A stretch of 64,000 nucleotides of DNA from an uncultured Clostridia bacterium (GCA_934233745.1 CAKQGN010000001.1:124001-188000), one strand, 5' to 3'; positions 39,771 through 49,792 are shown, counted from the first letter of the stretch. Program-made: numbers and translations. The notes: generated from the sequence alone by a model not told the origin.

Positions 39771-39788
39771 ACGATTTATGCAAGGTGA

Positions 39789-39817
39789 TTGCATAGCGAC
39801 GGGCTGTGTGGTATACT
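39789..39817 (+). promoter_or_regulatory. Promoter of the U32 gene (leaderless start)
   Basis: TTGCAT, 17 bases, TATACT with an upstream TG (extended -10), then six bases and ATG 39824. The start point falls on or beside the A of the ATG. Confidence 0.7.
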
Positions 39818-39823
39818 GATGGC

Positions 39824-41989
39824 ATGTTGGAACTATTGGCACCGGCAGGCGATACAGAAGCGTTTGAAGTTGCAATCGCAAGCGGAGCAGACGCGGTATA
39901 CCTGGGACTCGACAATTTCAACGCGCGTATGAAAGCGCAAAATTTTGACTGCGAAAATATCGCAGAGGTTGTTTCATACGCTCATTTTTACGGCGTCAAA
40001 GTTTACGTCACAATCAATACGATTTTACAAAATCAAGAGTTTAGCGAGTTGATATCGCTTGTTAAAGCGGCTGTCGATGCAAAAGTCGACGCATTTCTGG
40101 TTCAAGACCTTGGCGTAAGCAAAGTGCTTAAAGAAACGTTTGACGGCATTGTGTTGCACGCAAGCACACAGCTTGGAGTACACAATCTTTACGGCGCGAA
40201 AGTTGCCGAAAAAGCGGGCTTTTCAAGAGTCGTGCTGTCAAGAGAAACAAAACTCGAAGATATAAAAGCAATCAAAAACAATACGAATCTCGAAATAGAA
40301 TATTTTGTTCAAGGCGCGCTTTGCGTGGCGTTTTCGGGCAATTGCTACCTCTCCTCAAAAGAGCAGAACGCAAGCGGAAACAGGGGACTATGCAAGCAAA
40401 TGTGCCGTTTGCCCTATCGCGCCGAAGTCAACGGAAAAACTTGTGACGGATACCTTTTGAGCGCAAGGGACTTGTGTTTGTATTCGTCTTTGAAAGAACT
40501 TGCGGACGCAGGCGTTTGTTCGTTCAAAATCGAGGGCAGACTCAGAAGAAAGGGCTATGTGGCATGCGCCGTGCAAGCGTATCGCAGAGCAATCGACGAG
40601 GTTGAAAAAGGTATGTCGCCAAAACTCGACGTCAAAACCCAAACCATGTTGAAAACCGCTTTTTCCAGAGGCGATTATCTTGAAAGGGCATATCTCGATC
40701 CCGGTACGCCGAAAGTCATCGAAAAGAGATTTAACAATCACATCGGCATAAAAGTCGGAATGGTGAGAAGCGTCAAAGAGTTTAAGGACGGGCTGTTTGA
40801 GATTGTCGTTGCGACGAAATATCCGCTCGCAAAAGGGGACGGACTCAAATTTTTCGACGGAGATAAAGAAAAAGCAAGTCTTGGAATCGGCGAGCCGAAA
40901 GCATGCGGAACGGGGGCTTATTCGTTTGTCACAAAAACAAAGGTGAAGGCGGGTTGGCAAGTCAATCTGATATCCGACGCAAAGCAAGACGAAGAACTTT
41001 TGAGAGTGCAAAAAGTTGTGCCTATAAGACTCGAAGTCGTGGCAAAAGTCGGATTGCCTCTTGCGATAAGAGCGATTTTCGATAGGGACGGAGGACAAAT
41101 AGAAGTCGAAAAGCACACCGAACAAAATCTCGAAAAAGCATTGAACGCGCCTATGGGTGCAAACGATGTCGCGACTGCCTGCTCGAAAGTCGGCGACAGC
41201 GGTTTTTATGTGACAACATGCGCCGTCGATACAAACGGTGTGTTTGTCGCAAAATCCGTTGTCAACGGATTGAGACGAGAGGTGCTTGATGAACTTAAAC
41301 AAAGAATAATCGAAAGCAATTCACCAAAAAAAGTTGTTTTCGACAAAGAAAAAGCCGATAAATTTTTGGCTGCGCTCGACACTGTACAAGAAGAGCGGAG
41401 CAAGGTTCTGAGAGTCATAAAAAGCGAGAATATGTCAAGCAAGTTTGTAAGACAAGGAGAGAAGTTTTTGCTCAAACCCGACGTTTATAGCGCGCAAAAC
41501 ATCTCAAAAACACTCGATTTGCTCGATATAAGCGTTGACGATGTGATTTTGGATTTGCCGATTTTCGCAAGCGGAGAGGACTTGAAAACACTTGAGAAAG
41601 CAATCTGCGATAGCGGCATAAAACGCCTTGCAAGCGAAAATATTTACGGTCTTTATTTTGCGTCGGAAGGATATTTTGTCGTTGCGGGACAGGGACACAA
41701 TATCGCCAACGTTTTTGCCGAAGAAGAAGTAGGTAATCTCGGAGCGTTGTCATATGTCCCTTCATGCGAATACAAAGATTTTCTCGGCGACGGTTGCTTG
41801 GAAAGACTTGAAGTCGACGAGGATATACCTCTTATGACGTTTGCGCATTGTCCTTTCAAAACCATATTCGATTGCGACTGCAAAGCGTGCGCATACAAGC
41901 CGAATCTTGTTATGACAAGAGAAAACAAGAAATACGCCGTGCGCCGAGTTCGAGTTGCGTCGTGCAGATTTGAAATGTATCCGCTTTGA
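39824..41989 (+). CDS. U32-family peptidase / RlhA-like protein
   Basis: 721 residues. The N-terminal TIM-barrel-like half carries U32 motifs: 'LELLAPAGDTEAFEVAIASG', 'DAVYLGLDNFNARMKAQNF', 'EYFVQGALCVAFSGNCYLSS' and 'GNRGLCKQMCRLPYR'; the last two contain the conserved cysteines. The long form with a C-terminal DUF3656 region is present, as in RlhA, which hydroxylates C2501 of 23S rRNA; the C-terminal 'CDCKACAYKPNLVMTREN' gives another Cys cluster. So RNA hydroxylation is as likely as proteolysis. It has no ribosome site at ATG 39824 and a promoter ending six bases upstream. Confidence 0.88.
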   Translation: MLELLAPAGDTEAFEVAIASGADAVYLGLDNFNARMKAQNFDCENIAEVVSYAHFYGVKVYVTINTILQNQEFSELISLVKAAVDAKVDAFLVQDLGVSKVLKETFDGIVLHASTQLGVHNLYGAKVAEKAGFSRVVLSRETKLEDIKAIKNNTNLEIEYFVQGALCVAFSGNCYLSSKEQNASGNRGLCKQMCRLPYRAEVNGKTCDGYLLSARDLCLYSSLKELADAGVCSFKIEGRLRRKGYVACAVQAYRRAIDEVEKGMSPKLDVKTQTMLKTAFSRGDYLERAYLDPGTPKVIEKRFNNHIGIKVGMVRSVKEFKDGLFEIVVATKYPLAKGDGLKFFDGDKEKASLGIGEPKACGTGAYSFVTKTKVKAGWQVNLISDAKQDEELLRVQKVVPIRLEVVAKVGLPLAIRAIFDRDGGQIEVEKHTEQNLEKALNAPMGANDVATACSKVGDSGFYVTTCAVDTNGVFVAKSVVNGLRREVLDELKQRIIESNSPKKVVFDKEKADKFLAALDTVQEERSKVLRVIKSENMSSKFVRQGEKFLLKPDVYSAQNISKTLDLLDISVDDVILDLPIFASGEDLKTLEKAICDSGIKRLASENIYGLYFASEGYFVVAGQGHNIANVFAEEEVGNLGALSYVPSCEYKDFLGDGCLERLEVDEDIPLMTFAHCPFKTIFDCDCKACAYKPNLVMTRENKKYAVRRVRVASCRFEMYPL

Positions 41990-42022
41990 GCAAAATATAT
42001 TGTGCAAAATCCTTTTTATGAC

Positions 42023-42051
42023 TTGTCAAAAACAAAGCGGTGTGCTAATAT
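42023..42051 (+). promoter_or_regulatory. Promoter of the ferredoxin gene
   Basis: TTGTCA, 17 bases, TAATAT. Predicted leader of about 38 bases before the AAGGAG site. Confidence 0.65.
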
Positions 42052-42095
42052 AATTGCAAGCGAAAGCGAATATAATTTTGTAAGGAGATAAAACT

Positions 42096-42266
42096 ATGCC
42101 CAGAGTTATCAGCGATGAGTGCATCCAATGCGGTGCGTGCGCAGATACTTGCCCTGTCGGAGCAATCGCAGAAGGCGACAGCAAATACGTTGTCGATCCC
42201 GAGCAATGCATCGATTGCGGAGCATGTGAGGACGGTTGCCCCGTCGGCGCAATCAAAGAAGCGTAA
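42096..42266 (+). CDS. 2[4Fe-4S] ferredoxin
   Basis: A 56-residue clostridial-type ferredoxin, an electron carrier between oxidoreductases. Two cluster motifs are complete: 'CIQCGACADTCPVGAI' and 'CIDCGACEDGCPVGAI', the second half repeating the first, as is normal for this ancient duplication. AAGGAG lies eight bases upstream of the ATG. It has its own promoter and terminator, so it is a single-gene unit; its partners are not shown by context. Confidence 0.97.
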   Translation: MPRVISDECIQCGACADTCPVGAIAEGDSKYVVDPEQCIDCGACEDGCPVGAIKEA

Positions 42267-42284
42267 TAGCAACACAAGACAATA

Positions 42285-42314
42285 AAAAACGGCGTATTCA
42301 TTGCGCCGTTTTTT
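42285..42314 (+). terminator. Terminator of the ferredoxin gene
   Basis: AAAAACGGCG and CGCCGTTTTT around a nine-base loop with a T run. Confidence 0.85.
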
Positions 42315-42477
42315 ATGTTTTATTAGAAAATACAGCCGTAGTTCTATATGGTTTTTGAGTATAAAAAAATTCGTTTTTGTTTATGTACCCATATGTCCAA
42401 AATGCAATACAATTGTCTGAAAAATAAGATAGCAGCGATTTTTTGCGCTAAAATGTCGAAAAATGAAATAAAAAGGG

Positions 42478-42506
42478 TTGACCGCTCGGTGGTCGTGTGC
42501 TAATTT
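42478..42506 (+). promoter_or_regulatory. Promoter of the giant lipoprotein gene
   Basis: TTGACC, 17 bases, TAATTT. The spacer overlaps a small GACC/GGTC hairpin. Leader of about 68 bases. The rest of 42315-42580 has no gene. Confidence 0.55.
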
Positions 42507-42580
42507 TTTATATAAAATATGTAAAACACACCAATTAGTGGAAATTTTACGATTTTTGCCTTTTGGCGAAAGAGGAATTT

Positions 42581-45500
42581 ATGGGAAGAGAAGTAAGGGG
42601 CTTTTCCGCATTTTTACGGTTATTTTCGGTTTTAGCTTTGGCGGCTATTTGTATCGGCGCACTTTGTTGTTGCGACTCACAAGACGTTGAAAGTTTATTT
42701 CAGCCAAGCGATTTTACGGTGACTTTCGTTCTGAACAACGGCGAGGAAAATGTGGTTTGGCACAAAGGCGACGACGTTCCGACTCCTAAAAAGAAAGATT
42801 TTGAGTTTTTATATTGGTGTTCGGATGCCGATTTAACATCAAAAGCAAATCTGGACTTTGAAAAGCTGAATCTTGTCAACAGCATTACGGTTTACGCAAA
42901 ATGGAAAGAGATGGACGAGATGACAGGCGTTGTTTTCAATGATTTTTCTTGCGTTTACGATACAAATCCTCATTCTGTAATTGTTAAAAATCTGCCGGAC
43001 GGAGCAACCGTCGCGTATGACAAGCAAAACGTGCAGGTCAACGCAGGCGTTTATCCTATCGTTGCAACTATCAAAAAAGAAGGTTGCAAAGACCTTGTGT
43101 TGAGCGCAACCCTGACAATCGGCAGAGCAAAAGTCGAAAACATACAGTTTCCGTCCGTCATCGTAAATTGGGACGGGCAGGCATACGGAGCATTTGTGAC
43201 GAGCAGTCTTCCCGACGAAGTGAAGGTGAGTTATACGGGCAACGGACAAAGCGAAGTAGGCGAGTATGTCGTCACGGCAAAATTCGAAGTGAGCGAAAAC
43301 TATGAGCCTATTGCCGATATGACGACAAAACTTGTCATCAACGAAGTTTATTACAATGTGATTTTCGATGACGGAATTTGCGCTCCGATTGTCAAAAAAG
43401 TCGCGCACGGAGAGACGTTGGAGGACATACCCGTTCCGACTCCCAAGCGCGGCTATATGGCACAATGGCAGGAAGAAAGCGTTGTGGACGTGTTTGAAGA
43501 TATAACGGTGCATGCGCTTTACATTCCTATAGATTACACCGTTTCGTTTGTATCGGACAATGAGGTGATTTCATCGGAATCATACAATATCGAATCCGAG
43601 TTGACATTCGAGGACGCAAGTAAACCGTACTACATTTTCGGTGGTTGGTTCGAGGACGAAAACTGTTTCGGTGACAGAGTAAGCGGGCTTGACACGGGAA
43701 ATGTCGGCGACAAGACGTTTTATGCAAAGTGGACTTGCGAGGACTATTATGTTTGCTATCACCTTAACGGCGGGCAAAACAGCGAGTTGAACACAAACGT
43801 CGAGGATAAGTACAAATATACCGTCGAGAGCGACGAGTTTGAGTTTCAAGCTCCGTCGAAAAAGAACTATGTGTTTGACGGATGGTATGCAAGCTCCGAT
43901 TTCGAGGGCGAACGGATAAGCGCACTCAAAAAGGGCGCGCACGGCAATATAGACCTGTACGCAAAATGGACGGCGGAAAAGTTCGATATAATCTATGACC
44001 TCAAAGGCGGAGTGAACGACGCAAACAATCCCGCCTTTACAAGCGTGGAAAGCGGTGAAATCGTTTTGTTGCCCGCAACAAGAGATTGTTATGACTTTGT
44101 GTGCTGGAAAGACAAATCCAATCGAGTTGTCGAAAAGATTGCGGCATCAACCGCTTGTGAAGTGTATCTCGTTGCGGTTTGGAAAGCAAAAGAATATTCG
44201 GTCGAATACGAGCTTGGCGGCGGAATAGATGCGGAAAACAAGACTTCATATACCGTCGAGGACGGAAGTTTTGCGCTGAACGCTCCTTCAAGAAAAGGGT
44301 ATACGTTCGACGGATGGTATAGTAGCGAAGATTTTTCGGGAGAGAAAACAGAAAGCGTAAATTGCTCGCTTGCAACAAACTTGAAATTTTACGCAAAGTG
44401 GAGTATCGAAACATATATCATCGAATACGACCTTAACGGCGGCGACGCAGTGCGCAATCAAACGGAGTACACCGTCGAGTCGGAGGATATCTCGTTGCAC
44501 GCCCCCATAAGAGAGGGTTATGAATTTGACGGCTGGTATGACAAGGCGAACAACTTGGTGGAAAGAATAAAGAAAGGCAGCGTCGGCGATATAAAGATGA
44601 AAGCAAAATGGAGTGCGTTGACATACACGGTTACGTTTGTGTCCGACTGTACGATTTCCGTTGCGCCGATAGAATATACGATTGAGAGCGACACGATTGT
44701 CATCGAATATCCCAAAAGAAACAATTATATTTTCGAAGGTTGGTTCGATGCAAAAGGAAACAAGGTTGACCGCATAGCGGGCGGCACGGTCGGAAACTTT
44801 ACGCTTTACGCAAAGTGGACGCCAATCGAATATACCGTTACATTCGAGTCAAACGGCGGCGATGTCGTTAAATCGATAATCTATACGGTTGAAACCGAAA
44901 GTTTTGATTTGCCCGTTTGCAACAAATCCGACTATGAATTTGAAGGCTGGTTTAGTGGTGAAATAAAAATCGAGCGCATCGAAAAAGGCAGTTGCGGCAA
45001 TATTAAGCTTGTTGCAAAGTGGAGAGCAATCGGATTTAAGGTTTCGTTTGAAACAAACGGCGGAAGTAAGGTTGCGGACAAAACGTATAACGTCGAAATG
45101 ACCGAGTTCGAGTTGCCTGTTCCGACACGCGAATATTATGCGTTTTGCGGTTGGTTTGAAAATTCCGACCTGAGCGGTGAGGCAATAGAGAATTTTGCAA
45201 CAAACAAAGACGTCACGCTTTACGCAAAGTGGACGCCAATCGAATATACCGTTACATTCGAGTCAAACGGCGGCGAGAGCGTAAAACCGTGTATCTATAC
45301 GGTCGAAAGCCAAGATTGCGTCTTGGCGGCAACAGAGAAGAAATACTATGATTTTGAAGGTTGGGAGGATAAAAACGGCAACAAATATACGGCGATAACA
45401 AATGAAAATCCAAGCAGTTTTACGCTTTATGCCGTATGGACTCCGACAAAATATACCGTCACGTTTGACTCGAACGGCGGAAACGAAATAATGCCGTATG

Positions 45501-46837
45501 TTTACACCGTCGAAAGCGAGGACTATGCTCTTGCGCAAGCAGAGAAAGAATACTACGATTTCGAAGGTTGGTATGACGGCGATAAAAAAGTCGAATTTGT
45601 TTCGGCTGACAATCCCTCCGATTTCACGCTTACGGCAAAGTGGGTTGCGCATAAATATGTCGTTGTGTTGAAGGACGGCGCATCGGTGAGCAAATTGCCT
45701 TATACGGTCGAAAGCCAAGATTTTGCATTGCAAATACCTCAAAAGGATTTTTATCTGTTTGAGGGTTGGATGGACGATGCAGGCAATAAGGTTGAAAAAA
45801 TAGATTGCTCAAACCCCAAAGACGTGAGTTTGACGGCACAATGGAGTGCGATAGAGTACACTATAACATATGTTCTCAACGGTGGCACAAACGGCGAAAA
45901 TCCGACAATCTATACGGTCGAATCGGAGGACATCGTTCTTGTCGCGCCTACAAAAGACGGCTTTGTTTTTGACGGCTGGTTTTTGAATGACGACAAAACG
46001 GAACGCATTGCAAAAGGCTCGCACGGCAACTTGACGCTCGTGGCGCGCTGGACGGAGGAAGTGATTGTTATTCCCTCCGACTTTACCGTTGAAAACGGCA
46101 TTGTAACCGCATACAACGGGAGCGCAACATCGATAACGCTCCATGCAACCGAAAGCGGCGAAATTGTAAAATCTATCGCAAACCGCGCGTTCGACAGCGT
46201 GCGCACAACCGTCAAAGAAATACTTATCGAAGAAGGAATCCAAAGTGTCGAACAGGGTGTGTTTGAGGGTATGAGCGCACTCCAAACGCTGATTCTGCCC
46301 TCGACAATCTCCGTTATGCACAAGGGTATGCTGCAAGATTGCGCCTCGCTTGTCAATCTGACCGTTCCGTTTGCCTCGTTTGCCGTGAATAGCGATGAAG
46401 ATGCGGAAGCGACAAAATATGTATCGGGTTCGTCATCAACCGTTTATAATTTCGGTTATATTTTCGGCGAAGCGAACGATAGCGCATTGTATAACAATCA
46501 CGCAATCTATCGCAACGGTAGCAACGCTTTTAAGTATGCAGATATTCCGAAATCATTGAAAAATATAACCGTACTGGGCGGAGATATTTGCGATAGAGCA
46601 TTTTTTGAGCTTGAAATTAAAACTGTTGTGTTAAAAAATGTTTGCAGTATAGGCTCGCTTGCATTTGGCAAATGTTCAAGTCTTGAAACGCTTGAGTTTT
46701 CACAAACCGTATCGAATTTTTCTTCTACAATGCTGTCCGGCTCAAGTGTTTCGACAATCTATGTCGCAAGCGAGGAGCAAAAGGAGTTGTTTGTCAAAAA
46801 CAATCCCGATTATGCCGACAGAGTGCAAATCAAATAA
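42581..46837 (+). CDS. Giant surface lipoprotein with InlB-type repeats and BspA-like LRR end
   Basis: 1418 residues. A signal peptide with lipobox-like end 'IGALCCCDS' anchors it outside the membrane. After an MBG-like region (about 110-240) come roughly fourteen Listeria-Bacteroides (flg_new) repeats, each with a 'YTVTFESNGG'-type strand, a 'F-x-GW-x' turn such as 'YEFEGWFS', and a 'LYAKWT' end. Two repeats share the near-identical run 'LYAKWTPIEYTVTFESNGG'. The last 250 residues are BspA-type leucine-rich repeats ('SIANRAFDSVRTTVKEILI', 'LQTLILPSTISVMHKGML', 'CSIGSLAFGKCSSLETLEF'). Such proteins serve adhesion or glycan binding. AGAGGA site at ATG 42581. Confidence 0.88.
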   Translation: MGREVRGFSAFLRLFSVLALAAICIGALCCCDSQDVESLFQPSDFTVTFVLNNGEENVVWHKGDDVPTPKKKDFEFLYWCSDADLTSKANLDFEKLNLVNSITVYAKWKEMDEMTGVVFNDFSCVYDTNPHSVIVKNLPDGATVAYDKQNVQVNAGVYPIVATIKKEGCKDLVLSATLTIGRAKVENIQFPSVIVNWDGQAYGAFVTSSLPDEVKVSYTGNGQSEVGEYVVTAKFEVSENYEPIADMTTKLVINEVYYNVIFDDGICAPIVKKVAHGETLEDIPVPTPKRGYMAQWQEESVVDVFEDITVHALYIPIDYTVSFVSDNEVISSESYNIESELTFEDASKPYYIFGGWFEDENCFGDRVSGLDTGNVGDKTFYAKWTCEDYYVCYHLNGGQNSELNTNVEDKYKYTVESDEFEFQAPSKKNYVFDGWYASSDFEGERISALKKGAHGNIDLYAKWTAEKFDIIYDLKGGVNDANNPAFTSVESGEIVLLPATRDCYDFVCWKDKSNRVVEKIAASTACEVYLVAVWKAKEYSVEYELGGGIDAENKTSYTVEDGSFALNAPSRKGYTFDGWYSSEDFSGEKTESVNCSLATNLKFYAKWSIETYIIEYDLNGGDAVRNQTEYTVESEDISLHAPIREGYEFDGWYDKANNLVERIKKGSVGDIKMKAKWSALTYTVTFVSDCTISVAPIEYTIESDTIVIEYPKRNNYIFEGWFDAKGNKVDRIAGGTVGNFTLYAKWTPIEYTVTFESNGGDVVKSIIYTVETESFDLPVCNKSDYEFEGWFSGEIKIERIEKGSCGNIKLVAKWRAIGFKVSFETNGGSKVADKTYNVEMTEFELPVPTREYYAFCGWFENSDLSGEAIENFATNKDVTLYAKWTPIEYTVTFESNGGESVKPCIYTVESQDCVLAATEKKYYDFEGWEDKNGNKYTAITNENPSSFTLYAVWTPTKYTVTFDSNGGNEIMPYVYTVESEDYALAQAEKEYYDFEGWYDGDKKVEFVSADNPSDFTLTAKWVAHKYVVVLKDGASVSKLPYTVESQDFALQIPQKDFYLFEGWMDDAGNKVEKIDCSNPKDVSLTAQWSAIEYTITYVLNGGTNGENPTIYTVESEDIVLVAPTKDGFVFDGWFLNDDKTERIAKGSHGNLTLVARWTEEVIVIPSDFTVENGIVTAYNGSATSITLHATESGEIVKSIANRAFDSVRTTVKEILIEEGIQSVEQGVFEGMSALQTLILPSTISVMHKGMLQDCASLVNLTVPFASFAVNSDEDAEATKYVSGSSSTVYNFGYIFGEANDSALYNNHAIYRNGSNAFKYADIPKSLKNITVLGGDICDRAFFELEIKTVVLKNVCSIGSLAFGKCSSLETLEFSQTVSNFSSTMLSGSSVSTIYVASEEQKELFVKNNPDYADRVQIK

Positions 46838-46883
46838 GGTTGCTTCAAATTGACATGTGTGATATCATTCCATTGAGGTAAAT

Positions 46884-47432
46884 ATGAACGCATTGACACT
46901 TGTACATAACGCCATAAAGGCATACATAGGCGAGGGAGGAGTTTGTATCGACGCCACGGCGGGACGAGGATACGACACGGCTTTTTTGTGTGAGCTTGTC
47001 GGCAAAGACGGCTTAGTCACGGCTTTTGACGTGCAACAGGACGCAATAGACAGCACAAGACGGCTTCTTGACGACAAAAGTCTTTCGGCAAGGCTTGTTT
47101 TGGATTCGCATGCAAACATGGCAAAATATTTTGAAGACGAAAGCGTTGACTGCATAGTTTTCAATCTCGGATATTTGCCAAAGGGCGATCACAGCGTATA
47201 TACGCATTTCGAATCCACAAAAGCGGCAATAGAGGCTGGATTGAAGATTCTGAAAAGAGGCGGACTTATGACGGTGAGCGTCTATTACGGCGGTGACAGC
47301 GGCTATGAGGAAAAGGACGCATTGCTTCCGTGGCTCAAAACTCTCGACGACGAAAAGTATCAGGTGCTTGCCACGTTTTTTTACAACTGGAAGAAAGACC
47401 CGCCAATCCCGATTTTTATTATAAAAAACTGA
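46884..47432 (+). CDS. mnmM: tRNA mnm5s2U biosynthesis methyltransferase MnmM (YtqB-like)
   Basis: A 182-residue SAM-dependent methyltransferase of the PF06962 (YtqB) type. SAM motif 'VCIDATAGRGYDTAFLCELV', then 'VTAFDVQQDAIDSTRRLL', and the catalytic/RNA region 'VFNLGYLPKGDHSVYT', which is the signature of this family. YtqB of Bacillus has been assigned as MnmM, which makes the final methyl transfer to nm5U34 in wobble-modified tRNAs. GAGGT site. No terminator is visible before it, so read-through from the giant lipoprotein gene is possible. Confidence 0.88.
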   Translation: MNALTLVHNAIKAYIGEGGVCIDATAGRGYDTAFLCELVGKDGLVTAFDVQQDAIDSTRRLLDDKSLSARLVLDSHANMAKYFEDESVDCIVFNLGYLPKGDHSVYTHFESTKAAIEAGLKILKRGGLMTVSVYYGGDSGYEEKDALLPWLKTLDDEKYQVLATFFYNWKKDPPIPIFIIKN

Positions 47433-47503
47433 AAATATGTCGATAGAACATCGAAAACGTCAAATATACAAGATGAAACGGCAAACAGTTTTGAGGATGA
47501 AAT

Positions 47504-47998
47504 ATGCAGAATGATAAAAAATACAACGTGCTTTTCGTTTGTTCGTCAAACGTGTGCAGAAGCCCTTATTGCGAGTTTATGCTTCGTCGAATGGTCGAAA
47601 ACGATGACGATTTGAGAGGCAAAGTCGATGTATGCTCGTCTGCGGTGTTCAATCGCAGCAAGAGCATTTTCCCCAAAGCGGTCGACATTCTGAAAAGGGA
47701 AGGCTTTGACGAGAGCGAAATCCTTGCGCACAAACCATCGTTCAAGACGGACAAGGCGCGCTTTGAAAATGCAGACGTAATCATAGGCATGTCGCGCATG
47801 CACGGGTTGCTTACGCCGAGAAAGTATCGCAAAAAGTACGTTACGTTGTCCGAAGCGGCAACAGGAAAATACTCTCCCGTACCCGATCCGTTTTTGGCAA
47901 CGTCGCAACAATCATACGACAAAACCATGCAGGTGCTGAAAGGATTTGTTACTCAATACTTTTCAAAACTCAAAAGCCTGCTCGAAAAACAAAAATAA
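47504..47998 (+). CDS. Low-molecular-weight protein tyrosine phosphatase family protein
   Basis: Cytoplasmic phosphatase of the LMW-PTP/arsenate-reductase fold. The P-loop is 'VLFVCSSNVCRSPYCEFML' (C-x4-C-R-S, residues about 11-18), and the general acid Asp is in 'PVPDPFLATSQQSYD', the DP motif near residue 131. 164 residues, slightly longer than usual. Substrate may be phosphotyrosine proteins, for instance of capsule regulation, but no tyrosine kinase is adjacent. GAGGA site. Confidence 0.87.
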   Translation: MQNDKKYNVLFVCSSNVCRSPYCEFMLRRMVENDDDLRGKVDVCSSAVFNRSKSIFPKAVDILKREGFDESEILAHKPSFKTDKARFENADVIIGMSRMHGLLTPRKYRKKYVTLSEAATGKYSPVPDPFLATSQQSYDKTMQVLKGFVTQYFSKLKSLLEKQK

Positions 47999-48276
47999 AC
48001 ATTTTTCGACGACAAAAATTTGCTTTTGTACGGAAAAAAAAACAGATACTCGGTTTTTGAAAAAAATCTTTAGAAAATTTTAAGGTTGAGAGTTGCATAT
48101 AGAATTGACTTGCAACCTATTTTTATATTAAACTTATGGCATAATGTACAGTTTGTATCGCTATTTTGCGATATAACGACAAAAATGCGGCAAATAAGGC
48201 GAAAAAAAAAGAAATATCGTTTGCTTTTGCAATCGAGAGTAATATCAAGGATTGCAGCTGTTTTGAGGGGTTAAAA

Positions 48277-49773
48277 ATGAGAAAGTTTGTGTGTATATCG
48301 CTCATGATCGCAGTGCTTGCGACAAGTGCGTTTTTCCTTGTCGCGTGCAACAGCGACGATCAGGTTGTGTCTACGGGTGAGTTTTTGAAAGACGTGGCGA
48401 ATGTCGTAAAGATGCCCGATTTCGCATCGCTTTTCACTGCGGACGACAATGCCGCTATAACCAAAGGCGTTAAGGAAGCGGCAAAAGCCACCGACGACGC
48501 AACGAGGGACGAGGAAGCAATCAAAGACGCCGTTATGTTGCTTTATAACACGGCAAACACGTCCAGACTCAACAACGAAAAAGGCAAGAAAGGCACTTCG
48601 CTTATGGTGCAACGCTCGCTCGGCGGCAATGCGCAAGGCAGAGTGTACATGAACGGATTTACTCTCCAAAGCGGCGGGAAATGGTATTATCAACTCGCAT
48701 CGCAAGCGGCAAAGGGCGATGTCGCGGGATTTGAAACAATCGCAAGAATTATGAGCCCGATTGCGGGCAATTTGCAAGTTGCGTATACTCTTGACAGCCA
48801 AAAATACATGTATGCGTACATTATGGGTACGGCGACTCAGATGGATTGCTCGTCAAACGTATTTCCGTACGCAACTTTCACAATTCCGAAGGGAGATGAA
48901 CCAAAAGAATATGACGGATTCGAGGCGTATCAGGCGGACAGAAACTGCCGCGACGGTCAACTCGAACTCAACAACATGCGCATTTACAGAGATTTGCTCA
49001 AAGATTGTCAAATTTCCTATGACGCGCAAAAACAATGCTACACCGTCAAGTTTGCAATAGAGTGCGAAGACGGCGATAAGGAGCATATCAACGATTTTCA
49101 GGCAAAATCTCGCCTCGACCTCGACATCGGCGTCAAGTCTTTTACAATCAACAACACCATAAGCGGTTGGCATGCCGAACTCGAAGTGTACAAAAACGGA
49201 TACGCCAGAGCATTCCGCTCGTATGAGGATTGGCAAATGATAGTCAAGGTCATAGGCATGAACGTACCCGTGGAATCCCATCCGTCAAACGAATTTGTGT
49301 ATGCATGGAACAACGATGAGATTTTGAGAATAATCGGCGGCGACTCCCGCATCGAAACGACGTTGCGCACAAACACGCTTGCTTCCGACGACGTAAAGAT
49401 TGAAAAATGTATCGACTATTATGCGAACATCGCTCAAAACGGAAGCGTGTTTGTCTTTGACTATTTTACATTCACTCTTGCGCTTGTGGGCAGCGTTGTC
49501 GGCGCAATGATAATTGTGGCGATAGTGCTTACAATCCTCTTCAAGAAAGGCAAACTTCCCAAACTTCAGGCGGCAATCGAACGCGACAAAGCGCGCAGAA
49601 AAGCAATTTCCGCACAAAACAAAGAAGATAAAGAAGAAAAGAAGGAAATCAAAGCCGAAAAGAAAGAAGAAAAAGCCGAACGAAGAGCCGAAAAACATGC
49701 CGAAAACAACGATGTCGAAGACGGCACAGACTTGGCAAACGGCGTCGATACGGCAACAAACGATGAAGAATAA
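48277..49773 (+). CDS. Lipoprotein with C-terminal membrane anchor, paralogue 1
   Basis: 498 residues, no recognised family. Type II signal peptide ending 'FFLVAC' then NSDDQ; an extracytoplasmic domain of about 380 residues; a membrane segment near 410-435 ('LVGSVVGAMIIVAIVLTILF') followed by 'KKGKLPKLQAAIERDKARR' and a Lys/Glu-rich cytoplasmic tail. It is therefore held at both ends: by lipid at the N-terminus and by a helix near the C-terminus. It is clearly paralogous to the next gene: 'AITKGVKEAAKATDDATRDE' and 'AVMLLYNTANTSR' match 'AIIDKGLAESAKAESDETKD' and 'AVMTLYTVANKSR'. GAGGGG site. In the 47999-48276 gap only a nested AGGTTG...CAACCT inverted repeat and a weak TTGACT box are seen. 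Confidence 0.75.
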   Translation: MRKFVCISLMIAVLATSAFFLVACNSDDQVVSTGEFLKDVANVVKMPDFASLFTADDNAAITKGVKEAAKATDDATRDEEAIKDAVMLLYNTANTSRLNNEKGKKGTSLMVQRSLGGNAQGRVYMNGFTLQSGGKWYYQLASQAAKGDVAGFETIARIMSPIAGNLQVAYTLDSQKYMYAYIMGTATQMDCSSNVFPYATFTIPKGDEPKEYDGFEAYQADRNCRDGQLELNNMRIYRDLLKDCQISYDAQKQCYTVKFAIECEDGDKEHINDFQAKSRLDLDIGVKSFTINNTISGWHAELEVYKNGYARAFRSYEDWQMIVKVIGMNVPVESHPSNEFVYAWNNDEILRIIGGDSRIETTLRTNTLASDDVKIEKCIDYYANIAQNGSVFVFDYFTFTLALVGSVVGAMIIVAIVLTILFKKGKLPKLQAAIERDKARRKAISAQNKEDKEEKKEIKAEKKEEKAERRAEKHAENNDVEDGTDLANGVDTATNDEE

Positions 49774-49792
49774 CATTTGATTTTACGGCATT

